A DNA stretch of 8,203 nucleotides, taken from positions 1-8,203 of the forward strand of contig DCTU01000407.1 in the NCBI GenBank assembly GCA_002329445.1. Direction: 5' to 3'. The DNA is from a bacterium UBP9_UBA1432. GTDB taxonomy: Bacteria > Vulcanimicrobiota > Xenobia > Xenobiales > Xenobiaceae. Below the pieces are notes generated by a model. It saw only the letters and a program-made list of their open reading frames with translations, did not search any database and was not told the DNA's origin. This document shows positions 1-6,576 of the stretch, piece by piece (within the stretch, counting starts at the first letter, position 1; every line of letters begins with the position of its first letter). The position numbers and the translations under genes were made by a program.

Positions 1-129
1 GCCTACCTGGGCAAGCACGCCGTCGTGCGCCGGATCCGGGTCGTCGGGCATCGCGGGGGCGACCCCTGGGCCCTGTCGGGCCGAGCCACCCTGCAGGCCT
101 CCCACAACGTGGTCCAGACCCACCGCTGA
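1..129 (+). CDS. C-terminal end of an OadG-like (sodium-pump decarboxylase gamma/delta) subunit, partial
   Basis: The frame is open from base 1 to a TGA at 127-129 and gives 42 residues of a protein whose start lies left of the window. The tail has a hydrophobic/basic stretch (VVRRIRVVGHR), then a tryptophan, a glycine-arginine pair (SGRATL) and a serine-histidine pair (ASHNVV). From memory this W...GR...SH order is typical of the end of OadG/MmdD-like small subunits of sodium-translocating decarboxylases, which carry one N-terminal membrane helix and help assemble the complex. The gene directly downstream encodes a biotin carrier protein, the usual neighbour in such operons, and this is the strongest support. 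The fragment is short, so the family call is an inference. Confidence 0.55.
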   Translation, partial: AYLGKHAVVRRIRVVGHRGGDPWALSGRATLQASHNVVQTHR

Positions 130-158
130 ACCCGCTTCGCGAGGTTCAATCAGGCCCC

Positions 159-164
159 GGAGGA
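159..164 (+). promoter_or_regulatory. Ribosome binding site of the biotin carrier gene
   Basis: GGAGGA ends four bases before the ATG at 169. It is a strong Shine-Dalgarno match and fixes this start. Confidence 0.75.
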
Positions 165-168
165 TTCG

Positions 169-555
169 ATGAAGCTGAAGATCACTTTGGACGAGACGGT
201 CTATGAAGTCGACGTGGAGGTCCTGGACGACCCGCCTGCTGCCTCCAGCAGCTATGCGGCCTCAGCGGTCCGGGCCTCCTCCGCCGGAGCGGTGAAGCCC
301 CCACCCGCAGCACCCAAGCCGGTCGTCGAGGACCTCGACGGTGCCAAGGTGGCCCGCAGCCCGGTTCGCGGCATGGTCGTCAAACTGGCCGTGCACGAGG
401 GCGAGGCCATCCAGGAAGGGGATACCCTGGTGGTGTTGGAGGCCATGAAGATGGAGTCGGCTGTGGCCGCTCCCGTCGCTGGCGTCGTCCAGGAGATCCG
501 GGTCAAGGTCGGCGACAAGGTCGAGAACGGCCAGGTGCTGGTCGTCCTGGCCTGA
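169..555 (+). CDS. Biotin carboxyl carrier protein of a biotin-dependent decarboxylase/carboxylase
   Basis: A 128-residue biotin carrier. Residues 1-20 form a short beta-rich head (MKLKITLDETVYEVDV), residues 21-58 an Ala/Pro/Ser-rich flexible linker, and residues 61-128 a biotinyl domain. The domain carries the EAMKME biotinylation motif at 91-96, so Lys94 is the predicted biotin site, followed by the APVAG and VGDKVENGQVLV hairpin typical of the fold. Length and architecture fit the free-standing gamma subunit of methylmalonyl-CoA or glutaconyl-CoA decarboxylase, or the detached carrier of a related carboxylase. Such a subunit carries CO2 from the carboxyltransferase to the membrane beta subunit. 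The upstream OadG-like fragment, 39 bases away, favours the sodium-pump reading. No beta subunit follows, because a strong hairpin comes next. The substrate cannot be told from this protein. Confidence 0.9.
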   Translation: MKLKITLDETVYEVDVEVLDDPPAASSSYAASAVRASSAGAVKPPPAAPKPVVEDLDGAKVARSPVRGMVVKLAVHEGEAIQEGDTLVVLEAMKMESAVAAPVAGVVQEIRVKVGDKVENGQVLVVLA

Positions 556-577
556 CATCAAGGCTCCCCTTCACCCA

Positions 578-617
578 GCACGGCGGCCCTCCCGAGACGA
601 CGGGAGGGCCGCTGTGC
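578..617 (+). terminator. Strong hairpin terminator after the biotin carrier gene
   Basis: Bases 578-594 pair with 601-617 as a 17-bp stem containing one G-T wobble, around a six-base loop (AGACGA). The inner 12 bp (583-594/601-612) are perfect and GC-rich. The hairpin starts 22 bases after the TGA of the biotin carrier. The T-tract downstream is poor (only TTTG some distance on), so it may act as a Rho-assisted or 3'-stabilising hairpin rather than a textbook intrinsic terminator. Confidence 0.75.
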
Positions 618-867
618 GTTGCGCCAGGGATTTGTCGCCCCGTTCTCTTCTTGGTCACATTGCAGGCGAGGCGCGAACTTTTCTGCGTCCTGGTGACTCT
701 CTCGGGTGTCCGCCCCGGATTTCTGGATTCTCGGGGCGAGTCCGTCGCGAGGATGCTGCAAAGTGCTCGCATCGCTGGGAACCCATCCGAGGGCAGGAGG
801 CTGGCTGAGGGCAGGCCCCTTCCTGGTTGGCACGAACGCCCTCCACGTTCGAGAGGGCCTCTCCGAG
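618..867. other. Intergenic stretch upstream of the sigma factor, no firm gene
   Basis: I see no convincing gene here. The sigma-factor frame stays open leftward to a GTG at 706, but the residues encoded by 706-867 resemble no domain and no good ribosome binding site precedes that GTG. Two patches weakly resemble ECF -35 elements (GAACTT at 675-680 and GGGAACC at 777-783), neither with a clear -10. A 7-bp inverted repeat (711-717/732-738, 14-base loop) is also present. The promoter of the sigma/anti-sigma operon most likely lies here. Confidence 0.5.
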
Positions 868-1473
868 TTGATCCAGGAAAAGTCCACCACCCTGCTCTCC
901 GCCTCCGACCAGGCCGAGGTCTCGCCCCGCCGTGAACTTCTGGCGCGCCTGGTGCGCCGGATGCAGGACGGGGACGGGCAGGCCCTGGAGTGTTTCATCC
1001 AGGAGACCCAACAGGTCGCCTGGCGGCTTGCCTTCTCGCTGTTGCGGGATCGGCACCGGGCCGAGGATTGCTTGCAGGACGTCTATTTCTCCGTCTACCG
1101 CTCGGTCCATCAGCTCCGCGACCCCTACGCGGCCCAGACCTGGTTGCTGCGGATCGTGACCCATCGCTGCCGTCGCCTGCTGCGATCCCGCCCGGCCGCT
1201 TCCCTGGAAGAACTGGCAGAGTCCGGGGTTGAGCCGGCCGCGCCGGATCCCACCGAGAAGACTCGCGAGCGCCTGGGGATGGAGCAGGCGCTCGCCCGCT
1301 TGGGGCCCCAGGACCGGGAGGTCCTGACCCTGCGCGAGATGATGCAGCTCTCCTACGAGGAGATCGCCCAGGGTCTGCAGATCCCCCTGGGCACTGTGCG
1401 CAGCCGCCTGGCCAAGGCCCGGCAGCGTTTCGTCCAGGCCCTGACGGGAAAGGGCCGGGAGGGTTCCCGATGA
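868..1473 (+). CDS. ECF-type RNA polymerase sigma factor
   Basis: A group-4 (ECF) sigma-70 factor that directs RNA polymerase to a dedicated promoter set. Using the TTG at 868 the protein has 201 residues. Sigma region 2 spans about 33-106, with the basic helix start (LVRRMQDGDGQAL), the core-binding helix (RAEDCLQDVYFSVYRSV, about 64-80) and the -10 recognition helix (TWLLRIVTHRCRRLL, about 91-105). An acidic/proline linker follows (about 112-130). Sigma region 4 (about 138-191) contains LGPQDREVLTLREM and the helix-turn-helix SYEEIAQGLQIPLGTVRSRL. The start is uncertain. GTG 952 and ATG 961 would cut into the first helix of region 2, while GTG 706 would add 54 unrecognisable residues. TTG 868 gives normal family length but has only a weak GAGAGGG upstream. 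The gene ends in an ATGA overlap with the anti-sigma fusion gene, so the two are probably translationally coupled. Confidence 0.9.
   Translation: MIQEKSTTLLSASDQAEVSPRRELLARLVRRMQDGDGQALECFIQETQQVAWRLAFSLLRDRHRAEDCLQDVYFSVYRSVHQLRDPYAAQTWLLRIVTHRCRRLLRSRPAASLEELAESGVEPAAPDPTEKTRERLGMEQALARLGPQDREVLTLREMMQLSYEEIAQGLQIPLGTVRSRLAKARQRFVQALTGKGREGSR
1457..1463 (+). promoter_or_regulatory. Ribosome binding site of the anti-sigma fusion gene
   Basis: GGGAGGG ends six bases before the ATG at 1470 and lies inside the last codons of the sigma gene. It supports the overlapping start. Confidence 0.65.
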
Positions 1474-4400
1474 AGACCTTCAATGTGGCCAATGAGTGCG
1501 AACGCCTCTTCGAGGCTCTCTCTGCCTGGATCGATGGAGAAGCGACCCGCGAAGAAGCCCGGGAGGTCCAGGCCCACCTGGAGGGCTGCGCGGCCTGCCG
1601 GGAGGTTCGCGACGCCTTGTGCAGCCTGGCCGGGTCGGCTCCCACCGTGCCCATCCCCGAGGTCCCTTCCGGCTTCGCCGCGCGCACCCGCAAACTGGTG
1701 GAAGAACGCTCGGAGCGGGCGTGGGATGTGCGTGCGAAGAGGCTGGCCGGTCGCCTGGGAGGCTGGCTGGATCGCCTGATCCCGGCGCCCCAGGGTCTGG
1801 CCAAAGGCCCCCTGCTGGCTCTGCAGGGGGCTGCCGGGGTCCTGGACCAGGTGGCCGAGGGTCTGGAGCCTCGCGAGGCCGACCCGGTCTCGGCCCTGCT
1901 GGCGACGCGCACCGAAAGGTCCGGGGCACGTCCCCCCTCCTTCTGGTTCTTCCTGGCCCTGACCACCTATGGTGTGCCGGCAGCGCTCCTGGCCCTGATG
2001 GATGAGATGAACCTGGCCGCCGGCTTCCTGGTGTGGGTGGGGATGGGTCTGTTGGTGGCCCTGCCCTGGTACCATTTCCGGATGGACGTGGCGGTCCTGG
2101 TCTCCATGCGTCGCGGGCGCTGTCTGGAGGAGATCCTGGGAACCGGACTGGAGCCGTTTCGGATCGTCGACACCTTGGCCTGGTTCGGGTTGCGTTCGCT
2201 GTTGCGGGTCGGCCTGCCGGTGGGACTGGTCCTGCTGGCCGGGACCCCGATGGCGAGCCATCTGATGGGGAGCTGGTGGGCCCCGCTCCGTGACCCCCTT
2301 CAGGCGGCGATGCTGGTCCCGGTCTGGCTGCTCCTGGTCGGCGTCTTCTTCTCGGTCGGTTCGTATGCGGCCCAGGCCATGGTGCTCTTCTCGCGTGGAG
2401 GAGAGCGTCCCAGCCCGGCCACCTTGGCTGTAGCCCTGGCCCTGTTCGTCCCGGCGGCATCCCTGGTGGGCTCTGGGATGGGCGTCGCCCTGGACGCAGA
2501 GGGCCCGGGCCTGCTTTCAGCGTTGGGATGGACCTTTGCCGCTTCACTCCTGTGGGTCGGCTGGCTGGGCCGCAGGCTCTCGATCTGGGGCATGGGGCAT
2601 CCGGACGCGCTGGAGCGCTGGAACCGGAGTTCTGCTCCCCGGCGCAACCGTTGGGTTGGCCCCTGGAACGACAACCCGATCGTGGTGCGCGAGGTGACGC
2701 GCCTCTCGGCGGCCATCCCGCTGGGGGTCCTGGGACTCCTGGTGGTCCGGGCCATCCCGGCAGTGGTCCAGGCCCAGGCCTTCTGGTTCCTGTGCGTCCT
2801 TCCCGAGGAGTCCAGGACCCTGGCCTTCTGGATGGCGGTGGCCGGGATCGGCTGGTATGCCTGGCTGCGGGCCTCGTCCCGAACCAGCGCGGCCCTGGCC
2901 CAGGAGAGCGAGGGCCAGACCCTGGAACCACTGATCCAGAGCGGCTTGACTCGTCAGGACTTCGTCTCCGGCTGGATTCAGGTCGCCTGTGCTCCGCTGT
3001 ACCTGGAACTGGCCCTGACGGGGGGCCTGGTTCTGATGGTGGCGTTGAGCTTCCCAGAGGTCCTCTCGGGTGACGCGCATGGGATCCCCCGCACCTTGGA
3101 CCTGGGCTCGGCCTTCCTGGCCCTCCTGGCCCTGGCGGCCATGCCCCTGGCGGGGGCCTGGACGGGCCTGGCCGTGTCGGCTGTGAGCGCCAACCGGCGA
3201 GAGGCATGGGGGCGGAACGTCGGAGCTGCCTTCAGCAGCCTCATGGTCTGGATCGTCGCCTGGGGCCTCTCGACCACGCTCTTGACGGTCCTGACCCTGG
3301 TCCTGGGCCTGGAGTTTGAACCCTCCGTCTGGGTGGCACTCTCCGGATCGGTCCTGCCCGCAGGGGTGCTTGGCCTGACGGTGGCAGGCCTCTCGGCTCG
3401 GGCACGGACCCGTGCCGAGAATCACCTCCGCACCCGCTGGGAAGGGTCGGACCCTGAACCGCTCTCGTCGCCCTCCTGGCGAGGAGGGCGGCGTCGGGCC
3501 CTGATCCTGGGACCCGCCGCCTTGGCCAGCGTGCTGGCCCTGGGCCGTTTCCTGGTCGTCCTGGCCCTTCCGGTCGCGGACCTGACCATGACCGGGGCCT
3601 CTCCGGCGGTCTGGCTCTTCTCCTCTGTCGCCGGAGCCCTGGCCCTGGCCGTGGTGGGCTGGTGGGTTCTGCGCCCGACCTTGATCGCCCTGGCCGATCA
3701 CGTCGGGCGATCCGTGATCCTGAGCGCGGTCCTCGCAGGTCTGTTCGGGGCCGTGGCCGGGATTCTGCTGGTCGATCTGCCCCTGATGGTCCGCCTGCTG
3801 GTGGAGTTCGGCCTGGTGGAACAGGTCGGGGGCAGCGTGTCCATGGGTGAGGTCTGGACCTGGGGGCTCGTCCTGGGCTTCGTGCTGGCAGCAACCCTGG
3901 CTGGCCTCGGGCTTCAGAACCTGCCGGCGGAGGAGCAGGAACCCATGAGCTTCCGAGCGCGCCTCCACCAGGTGGGTGCCGTTCCCCTGGGAGCCTCCCT
4001 GCTCTTCCTGGTTCTCTGGCTGGTGGTGGGCGCGTATCTGGGATGGCGGACCTCGGAGATTCCTGAGCAGGACCTCGTCCAAACCCGCGAGATCCTGGCC
4101 CGGGCCGTCGAGCGGGAGCACAGGAGGGATGCGGTTGGCGCCGAGCAGAATGGCTTCACTCCGCTCGAACCGGTCTTCATGCGGCGGGCCCTGGAGCGCC
4201 GGCAGGTGGGCCTGTCCCGACGCCACCAGGAGCTTCTGGATGGATTCCAGGCCTTCTCATGGATCAACGGAGGCGACCCCCAGGAGGTCCTCGAAGCCCT
4301 GCGCGCCAACCCCGACCTCGCGGACCGGTCGGCGACCCGATTGGACGCCGTCCTGCCGGCGCTGCGTCAGGCGCTGACGCGCCCGGAGTTCGTGGTCCCG

Positions 4401-5273
4401 ATTCGCTGGTCGGAAGGCCCCAATGGCGCAGTCCCTGATTTCATCCTGGCGCGGACCCTGACCAGAGGCCTGGCGACCCGGGCCAGGATGCTGGAGGAGG
4501 AGGGGGACCTGGCCGGGGCCTTGGAGCTGCACCTGCTGAATCTCCGCTGGTCGGATCGCCTGGCGGGGCACGGCCCCCTGATCACCGCGATGATCACCCA
4601 TTCGCTGACCGCGATCGCCGAGGAGTCGATCCTGGGCTTCGTCGAGCGGAATCGTCTGACCGAACCGGAACTCCTCCGAGTGCTCCAGGCGGTGGAGGAA
4701 GGCCGGTCCACCCCTCAAGCTCATCTGGACAGCCTGGACGACGAGTTCTCATACGCCATGCGGGTCTTCGATGGAATTCGTGCCGGGCGCATCGAGGAGC
4801 TCAACGAAGAGTGGAAGGCCATGCTGGTCCTTCCGGGCAGCTACTGGGACCGGGAACGGCAGATCTATACCCAGGCCTTCCTTCCGGGGCGTCAGAGCAC
4901 GGTGTCGGGCGCCCTCGGGACGGTGATCGTGCAGGAGCCTCCGGCCCTGAGCGTGGCCTCTGCACTGGTCCCCTTCTTCGAGCGGGCCAACTACCAGGCC
5001 TGTCTGGCCTTCAGCCGACACCTGGCCTTGCGCGCCGTGTGCCTGCTGGAGCTGCATCGGCTGCGGACCGGCTCGTATCCCGCGACCCTGGCGGAGGTCT
5101 GGAGTCCGCTGCCCGGCTGGGGGCAGGCGCAGGATCCCCTCTCGGGGGGCGACTTCCTGTATCGGCGGACGGCTCGAGGTTTCGAATTGCGAAGCCTGGT
5201 CAGCCTGAAGTTCCGCCCGTTTGACCAGGAGGGGGACCGGACCGAGGGCCACCTCTGGTTCCCAACACGTTGA
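1470..5273 (+). CDS. Zinc-finger anti-sigma factor fused to a large ABC-2-like polytopic membrane protein with a soluble C-terminal domain
   Basis: A 1267-residue protein, very large for an anti-sigma factor (usually about 80-300). Residues 1-55 form a ZAS-type zinc-binding anti-sigma domain with Cys10, His36, Cys40 and Cys43 (H-x3-C-x2-C) and a DGE(A)T segment at 22-26. Residues 60-155 are a soluble linker. From about 157 there are many hydrophobic segments in two groups (about 157-370 and 412-642), followed by further helices at about 677-735, 748-783, 795-815 and 836-858. Each group holds a matching motif: RGRCLEEILGTGL (215-227) and EGQTLEPLIQSGL (481-493). It resembles the cytoplasmic segment of ABC-2 permeases. 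NPIVVREVTR at 402-411 fits the N-terminal part of such permeases. Residues 862-1267 are hydrophilic: a helical repeat-like region (about 990-1075), then YRL-like LHRLRTGSYPATL (1195-1207) and DPLSGGDFLYRR (1222-1233), a pattern also seen in pseudopilin-like tails. Likely role: it holds the upstream sigma factor inactive at the membrane until a signal arrives. The remaining domains are not assigned a function, and no ABC ATPase gene is adjacent. Confidence 0.8.
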   Translation: MKTFNVANECERLFEALSAWIDGEATREEAREVQAHLEGCAACREVRDALCSLAGSAPTVPIPEVPSGFAARTRKLVEERSERAWDVRAKRLAGRLGGWLDRLIPAPQGLAKGPLLALQGAAGVLDQVAEGLEPREADPVSALLATRTERSGARPPSFWFFLALTTYGVPAALLALMDEMNLAAGFLVWVGMGLLVALPWYHFRMDVAVLVSMRRGRCLEEILGTGLEPFRIVDTLAWFGLRSLLRVGLPVGLVLLAGTPMASHLMGSWWAPLRDPLQAAMLVPVWLLLVGVFFSVGSYAAQAMVLFSRGGERPSPATLAVALALFVPAASLVGSGMGVALDAEGPGLLSALGWTFAASLLWVGWLGRRLSIWGMGHPDALERWNRSSAPRRNRWVGPWNDNPIVVREVTRLSAAIPLGVLGLLVVRAIPAVVQAQAFWFLCVLPEESRTLAFWMAVAGIGWYAWLRASSRTSAALAQESEGQTLEPLIQSGLTRQDFVSGWIQVACAPLYLELALTGGLVLMVALSFPEVLSGDAHGIPRTLDLGSAFLALLALAAMPLAGAWTGLAVSAVSANRREAWGRNVGAAFSSLMVWIVAWGLSTTLLTVLTLVLGLEFEPSVWVALSGSVLPAGVLGLTVAGLSARARTRAENHLRTRWEGSDPEPLSSPSWRGGRRRALILGPAALASVLALGRFLVVLALPVADLTMTGASPAVWLFSSVAGALALAVVGWWVLRPTLIALADHVGRSVILSAVLAGLFGAVAGILLVDLPLMVRLLVEFGLVEQVGGSVSMGEVWTWGLVLGFVLAATLAGLGLQNLPAEEQEPMSFRARLHQVGAVPLGASLLFLVLWLVVGAYLGWRTSEIPEQDLVQTREILARAVEREHRRDAVGAEQNGFTPLEPVFMRRALERRQVGLSRRHQELLDGFQAFSWINGGDPQEVLEALRANPDLADRSATRLDAVLPALRQALTRPEFVVPIRWSEGPNGAVPDFILARTLTRGLATRARMLEEEGDLAGALELHLLNLRWSDRLAGHGPLITAMITHSLTAIAEESILGFVERNRLTEPELLRVLQAVEEGRSTPQAHLDSLDDEFSYAMRVFDGIRAGRIEELNEEWKAMLVLPGSYWDRERQIYTQAFLPGRQSTVSGALGTVIVQEPPALSVASALVPFFERANYQACLAFSRHLALRAVCLLELHRLRTGSYPATLAEVWSPLPGWGQAQDPLSGGDFLYRRTARGFELRSLVSLKFRPFDQEGDRTEGHLWFPTR

Positions 5274-5297
5274 ATCTGGGATTCTCGCGAGGCGCAG

Positions 5298-5330
5298 GAA
5301 GGGGAGGATCCTGGGAGGATCCTCCCCTTC
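5298..5330. terminator. Perfect hairpin between convergent genes
   Basis: Bases 5298-5311 and 5317-5330 form a perfect 14-bp stem with a five-base loop (TGGGA). It lies 24 bases past the stop of the plus-strand anti-sigma fusion gene, and its right arm includes two bases of the minus-strand TPR gene's stop codon (5329-5331). Neither side has a clear T-tract. As it is symmetrical, it probably ends or protects transcripts from both directions. Confidence 0.65.
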
Positions 5331-6468
5331 ACCCTTGCGAGGCCTGAGACTTGGTCCGGATGCGCTCCAGGTCCATCTTCAGCAGGGCGTTCTGGGGGTC
5401 CAGGACGCCCGCCTTGGCGAAGGCCTCGCTGGCCCGGGTCAGGTCCGCGGCTTCCTGGTTCGCGTCGTAGCGGCGTTCGAAGCAGTAACCCAGGTAACGC
5501 CAGGCTTCGGCGTCCTGGGGGTCGATCCGGCAGGCCTGCTCCAGGACCCGGATGGCGGGTTCCAGGTTGCGCAGTTGGAAGTAGACGGCCCCCAGGTAGA
5601 CGTGGGCCTTCACCATCTGGGGGTTGGCCTGGATGGCGCTGTTGAAGAGATCGGCTGCTCGGGCCAGGTTGCCCTGCTGACGGGCCATCTCGGCCTCGTC
5701 AAAGAAGCCCTGGGCGCGCACCTTCTGCTCGGGGGTCAGGCTGGCGGCTCCCGCCCCACTGAAGGGGGGGAGGTCGGCTCCCGCAGAGGAGCCGGTCTCG
5801 CTCGGGACGACCCGGGCCGAGGACAGGGACCTCAAGAGCCGATCGAGCTCCTGGCGGGCCAGGGTGTTCTGCGGGTCCAGCCGGATGGACTCCTCCAGGT
5901 GCCGTCGAGCCAGCTCCTGCTCTTCCCGTCGCAGCTCGATCAGGGCCATGCGATACAGGCAGTCCGACCTGCGGTAGCCCTCCTTGGCCAGGGCGTCGTA
6001 CAGCATGTAGGAGTCGACCAGGTTGCCCCCGTCGTGAACCACCGAGGCTTTAAAGAAGCGGACCTGCTGGTTCTTGGGGTCCATGACCAGGATGTTGTCC
6101 ACCAGGTCCATGGTCATCTGGATGTTGCCCAGGCGCAGGAACATCTGGGCCAGCTCCAGCCGGTAGCTGGTCTTCCGGTTGACGACCAGACCCGACATGT
6201 CGGCCACCACCGCGAAGCGAACGGCGTCCTCGACCTGGCCGTTGTCCAGGCCCCAACGGATGCGCCGTTCCACCCTCTCGAAGAAGCTGTTGTCCAGGAG
6301 CTTGCGGTTCTGCTCGAGGAGTTCCCGCCACTGCAAGGTGGAGGAGGCGAAGAGCTTCTTGAGCATCATCACCTGAAGCGACTCGTCTGCGGCGCGAGCC
6401 GGGGGGCTCGACGGCATCAAGAGGCCGAGAAGCAATGCCAGGATCAGGAGACGCTGGAAGCGTGACAT
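5329..6468 (-). CDS. Exported tetratricopeptide-repeat (TPR) protein
   Basis: With the ATG at 6468 the protein has 379 residues. Residues 1-26 look like a Sec signal peptide: MSRFQR, a hydrophobic core (LLILALLLGLLM), and a probable cut after ARA. A helical region follows (30-100). TPR units are recognisable at about 102-134 (ending VMDPKN), 169-201 (RLDPQN), 252-284 (QANPQM), 286-318 (RIDPQD) and 322-361 (VLDPQN). A Ser/Pro/Gly-rich hinge (about 219-245) separates the two repeat blocks. TPRs bind partner proteins; the partner is unknown. The protein is likely periplasmic, or surface-exposed if the cell has one membrane. The ATG at 6534 is an alternative start with AGAGG upstream, but it would put 22 charged/proline residues before the signal peptide, so I prefer 6468. 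The EF-Ts-like gene lies 108 bases upstream on the same strand and the two may be cotranscribed. Confidence 0.85.
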   Translation of the reverse strand: MSRFQRLLILALLLGLLMPSSPPARAADESLQVMMLKKLFASSTLQWRELLEQNRKLLDNSFFERVERRIRWGLDNGQVEDAVRFAVVADMSGLVVNRKTSYRLELAQMFLRLGNIQMTMDLVDNILVMDPKNQQVRFFKASVVHDGGNLVDSYMLYDALAKEGYRRSDCLYRMALIELRREEQELARRHLEESIRLDPQNTLARQELDRLLRSLSSARVVPSETGSSAGADLPPFSGAGAASLTPEQKVRAQGFFDEAEMARQQGNLARAADLFNSAIQANPQMVKAHVYLGAVYFQLRNLEPAIRVLEQACRIDPQDAEAWRYLGYCFERRYDANQEAADLTRASEAFAKAGVLDPQNALLKMDLERIRTKSQASQG

Positions 6469-6576
6469 GGGGGAGCTCACCGCCGGGGCTGGATTTGGGC
6501 CTGAAGTTCTCCTCGGATCCCTTCGATCCTGCATCCTGGCCTCTTCGCCGGTGGCGGAGGGGTGCGTCTGGGGACC

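Noticed and set aside
711..738. 7-bp inverted repeat with a 14-base loop upstream of the sigma gene
   Set aside because: The stem is short and the loop long; it is expected by chance in GC-rich sequence and has no T-tract.
675..784. Possible ECF-type -35 elements (GAACTT at 675-680, GGGAACC at 777-783)
   Set aside because: Neither has a convincing -10 at the right distance, so no promoter is called.
1480..3207. 575-residue minus-strand open frame
   Set aside because: Almost entirely Pro/Arg/Gly/Ser, as expected for the complement of GC-rich coding DNA; no domain.
2544..4226. 560-residue minus-strand open frame inside the anti-sigma fusion gene
   Set aside because: Low-complexity Gly/Gln/Pro/His/Arg translation typical of a GC-rich shadow frame; the plus-strand reading has coherent membrane helices.
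5221..6465. 414-residue plus-strand open frame antisense to the TPR gene
   Set aside because: It mirrors the minus-strand TPR gene in high-GC DNA. Its translation is Gly/Val/Leu/Gln-rich with no domain, while the minus strand has a signal peptide and clear TPR motifs.
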